In this document: positions 61,937-64,000 of the stretch, piece by piece
How positions within the stretch are numbered: position 1 is the first letter of the stretch
Layout of the letters: the number at the start of each line of letters is the position of its first letter
Assembly: GCA_023407175.1 (NCBI GenBank)
Contig: JAEYMU010000058.1
Coordinates: forward strand, 62,001-126,000
DNA length: 64,000 nt
Direction of reading: 5' to 3'
From: Bacillota bacterium
GTDB lineage: Bacteria; Bacillota_A; Clostridia; Lachnospirales; Lachnospiraceae
Notes under the pieces: generated by a model
Databases searched by the model: none
What the model was told of the DNA's origin: nothing
Seen by the model: only the letters and a program-made list of their open reading frames with translations
Translations under genes and position numbers: made by a program

Positions 61937-64000
61937 ATGGGCAAGAGTTTATATATTGCAGAAAAACCGAGTGTGGCAGCTGAATTTGCCAAGGCTCTTA
62001 AGATAAGCGGAAATAAACGGGATGGCTATATAGAGTCAGAGAATGCGGTCGTAACCTGGTGTGTGGGACATCTGATCACTATGAGCTATCCTGAAAGCTA
62101 TGATCCGGCATTAAAAAAATGGAGCATGGAAGCATTGCCTTTTCTTCCGAAGCAGTACCGATATGAAGTAATTGCTAATGTGAAAAAGCAGTTCAGCATT
62201 GTGAAGGAGCTGCTTACCCGTAAGGATGTGGATACGATCTATGTCTGCACTGACTCCGGGCGGGAAGGAGAATATATCTACCGTCTGGTGGACCAGGAGG
62301 CCGGAGTTCCTGCCGCCAAGGATAAGAGACGTGTCTGGATTGATTCCCAGACCGAGGAGGAAATCCTTCGGGGAATCAGGGAAGCAAAGCCGTTAGCTGC
62401 ATATGACCACTTGTCAGATGCGGCTTATCTGCGTGCACAGGAGGACTATCTGATGGGTATTAATTTCTCAAGAATTCTTACCCTGAAATATGGATATGAA
62501 GTACAGAAGCTCCTGAATTCGCAGAAATGGAACGCGATTTCTGTCGGACGGGTTATGACCTGTGTTCTTGGAATGGTTGTCAGAAGGGAACGGGAGATAC
62601 GAAGCTTTGTAAAGACGCCCTTTTATCGTGTCATAAGCACGCTGTTAGTAGAGGGCAAAGAGCTGAATGCGGAATTTCGTGCGGTGGAGGGGTCCAGATA
62701 TTTTAATTCGCCGCTTCTATATAAGGAAAATGGATTTTCGGAGAAAACCTCGGCCGTTAAGCTGATATCAGAGCTTGCCGGAGAGATACCTGCGCTTAAT
62801 GATGATGGAACCTGGAATGCCGTATTAAATCCTGGCGAGCCGGCAAGGCTGCTGGCCCGGATTAGCCAGCTTGAGAAGAAGAAGGAAACCAAGAATCCGC
62901 CCCTCCTTTATAATCTGGCGGAGCTGCAAAACGACTGCTCCAGAATGTTTAAGATCAGCCCGGATGAGACCTTGAAGATAACCCAGGAGCTCTATGAAAA
63001 GAAGCTGGTCACCTATCCCAGAACAGATGCGAGAGTGCTGTCAACCGCTGTAGCCAAGGAAATCTATAAGAATATTAAGGGCTTACAGGGGCTTAGCCAG
63101 TTCAGCGGCTTTGTGAATGAGATACTTGAGCAGGGAGCCTATAAGAATATTTCAAAAACCCGTTATGTCAACGACAGTCAGATTACGGACCACTATGCCA
63201 TTATTCCCACCGGGCAGGGGCTGGGAGCAATAAAATCCCTTTCCCCTGTGGCGCTTAAGGTGTACGAGATAATAATCCGGAGGTTTTTAAGCATATTCTA
63301 TCCTGCTGCCGAATACCGTAAAGTAGGAATTACTGCAATCATACAGGGTGAGAGCTTCTTTGCCACGCTTCGTGCGCTGGAGAAGGAAGGCTATCTTAAG
63401 GTGCTTGGCACTCCGAATGAGAAGACGGCCGCAGAGGCAGATAAAACGAATAAAAGCGGCCAGGACAATGGGCCGGAGAATGATACCCAGGAGGAAAGCG
63501 CAGATCAGGCCCTGCTGGGGCTTGTAATGAATTTGAAGAAGGGAGTGCTTCTCCCGGTCAATTTGCTGATGATAAAGGAGGGGGAGACAGTTCCTCCGAA
63601 ACGGTATAATTCGGGTTCTTTGATTCTTGCAATGGAAAATGCAGGTCAGTTGATCGAGGATGAGGAGCTTCGCGCCCAGATAAAAGGAAGCGGAATAGGT
63701 ACCAGTGCGACCAGGGCAGAGATTTTGAATAAGCTGGTTACGATTACCTATTTAAAGCTGAATAAGAAAACTCAAATTATTACTCCGAACCTTCTTGGAG
63801 AGCTGGTCTATGATGTGGTGAATACCTCAATAAAATCCCTATTGAATGCGGAGCTTACCGCAAGCTGGGAGAAGGGACTGACCTATGTGGCAGAGGGCAA
63901 AATTACTAAAGAGGAGTATAATGCGAAGCTGGAGAATTTTGTTGCAAGAATGGTCGAGGGTGTCAAAAAGCTGAACAATCAGGCAGCATTACCCCGCTAC
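61937..64000 (+). CDS. topB: DNA topoisomerase III, N-terminal part (runs off window)
   Basis: 688 codons are present without a stop and the frame is open at base 64000, so the C terminus is missing. ATG 61937 follows GGGGAGAG. The Toprim domain starts LYIAEKPSVAAEF, with acidic DSGREGEYIYRLVD. The active-site Tyr360 lies in VTYPRTDARVLS. The type IA arch and core have VGRVMTCVLGMVVRRE, LLYNLAELQNDCSRMF, ITDHYAIIPTG, GIGTSATRAEIL. An insertion rich in Asp/Asn/Glu near ~495-525 is probably a disordered loop. The length and Tyr position fit topB of Firmicutes. Confidence 0.95.
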   Translation, partial: MGKSLYIAEKPSVAAEFAKALKISGNKRDGYIESENAVVTWCVGHLITMSYPESYDPALKKWSMEALPFLPKQYRYEVIANVKKQFSIVKELLTRKDVDTIYVCTDSGREGEYIYRLVDQEAGVPAAKDKRRVWIDSQTEEEILRGIREAKPLAAYDHLSDAAYLRAQEDYLMGINFSRILTLKYGYEVQKLLNSQKWNAISVGRVMTCVLGMVVRREREIRSFVKTPFYRVISTLLVEGKELNAEFRAVEGSRYFNSPLLYKENGFSEKTSAVKLISELAGEIPALNDDGTWNAVLNPGEPARLLARISQLEKKKETKNPPLLYNLAELQNDCSRMFKISPDETLKITQELYEKKLVTYPRTDARVLSTAVAKEIYKNIKGLQGLSQFSGFVNEILEQGAYKNISKTRYVNDSQITDHYAIIPTGQGLGAIKSLSPVALKVYEIIIRRFLSIFYPAAEYRKVGITAIIQGESFFATLRALEKEGYLKVLGTPNEKTAAEADKTNKSGQDNGPENDTQEESADQALLGLVMNLKKGVLLPVNLLMIKEGETVPPKRYNSGSLILAMENAGQLIEDEELRAQIKGSGIGTSATRAEILNKLVTITYLKLNKKTQIITPNLLGELVYDVVNTSIKSLLNAELTASWEKGLTYVAEGKITKEEYNAKLENFVARMVEGVKKLNNQAALPRY

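Overview
The window looks like a chromosomal segment of an anaerobic Clostridia bacterium, most likely of the Lachnospiraceae type. This is inferred from the GH130/cellobiose-2-epimerase mannoside chemistry, the cysteine T-box leader, strong GGAGG ribosome binding sites, frequent TTG/GTG starts, DegV and DUF4349 proteins, and numerous intergenic hairpin repeats. No rRNA or marker allows a species call.

Layout. 1-1224: tail of a chemoreceptor and an AEC-type permease. 1270-17648: a mannoside-catabolic locus with an SGNH esterase-like protein, four GH130 domains (one fused to a cellobiose 2-epimerase), a YesN/AraC-type response regulator, two GH2 beta-mannosidase-like enzymes, a MATE transporter and a GH30 enzyme. 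Oligosaccharides reaching the cytoplasm would be deacetylated, epimerised at the reducing end, and split by phosphorolysis or hydrolysis to mannose 1-phosphate, mannose and glucose. 17726-24294: a phosphatase, then a catalytic-domain-only tyrosine recombinase bracketed by two 20-bp sites that are exact inverted copies, with an outward-pointing promoter inside, followed by cheA, cheW and a soluble receptor. This looks like a self-encoded invertible switch.

24300-33776: housekeeping genes: helD, tRNA-Val and tRNA-Met, ispF, a Cys T-box with cysE-cysS-mrnC, a DUF4349 lipoprotein and dinB. 34059-37138: a small exported protein and a MerR-regulated ABC-2 exporter with a textbook 19-bp-spacer promoter. 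37389-43100: an opp-type peptide transporter. 43317-46724: deoD, deoC, cdd and glyA. 46983-49003: an ABM-like protein, a membrane-anchored Ntn hydrolase and an alpha/beta hydrolase.

49296-60791: a two-component system with an ABC exporter, followed by a RiPP-like locus. It has a Nif11-type precursor with three CxC motifs in the core, a second GG-leader Cys-rich precursor beside a radical SAM/SPASM maturase, a truncated Nif11 leader, and a large MalT-like regulator with a C-terminal SARP-type output domain. The two precursor promoters share one geometry: 12-bp-spaced TGTTAR repeats, 11 bp, then TATAAT. 60844-64000: DegV, then topoisomerase III, cut by the window end.

Most notable: the GH130-epimerase fusion, the self-inverting recombinase/promoter cassette upstream of the chemotaxis genes, and the twin-promoter RiPP system. 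All assignments come from reading motifs; no database search was run.
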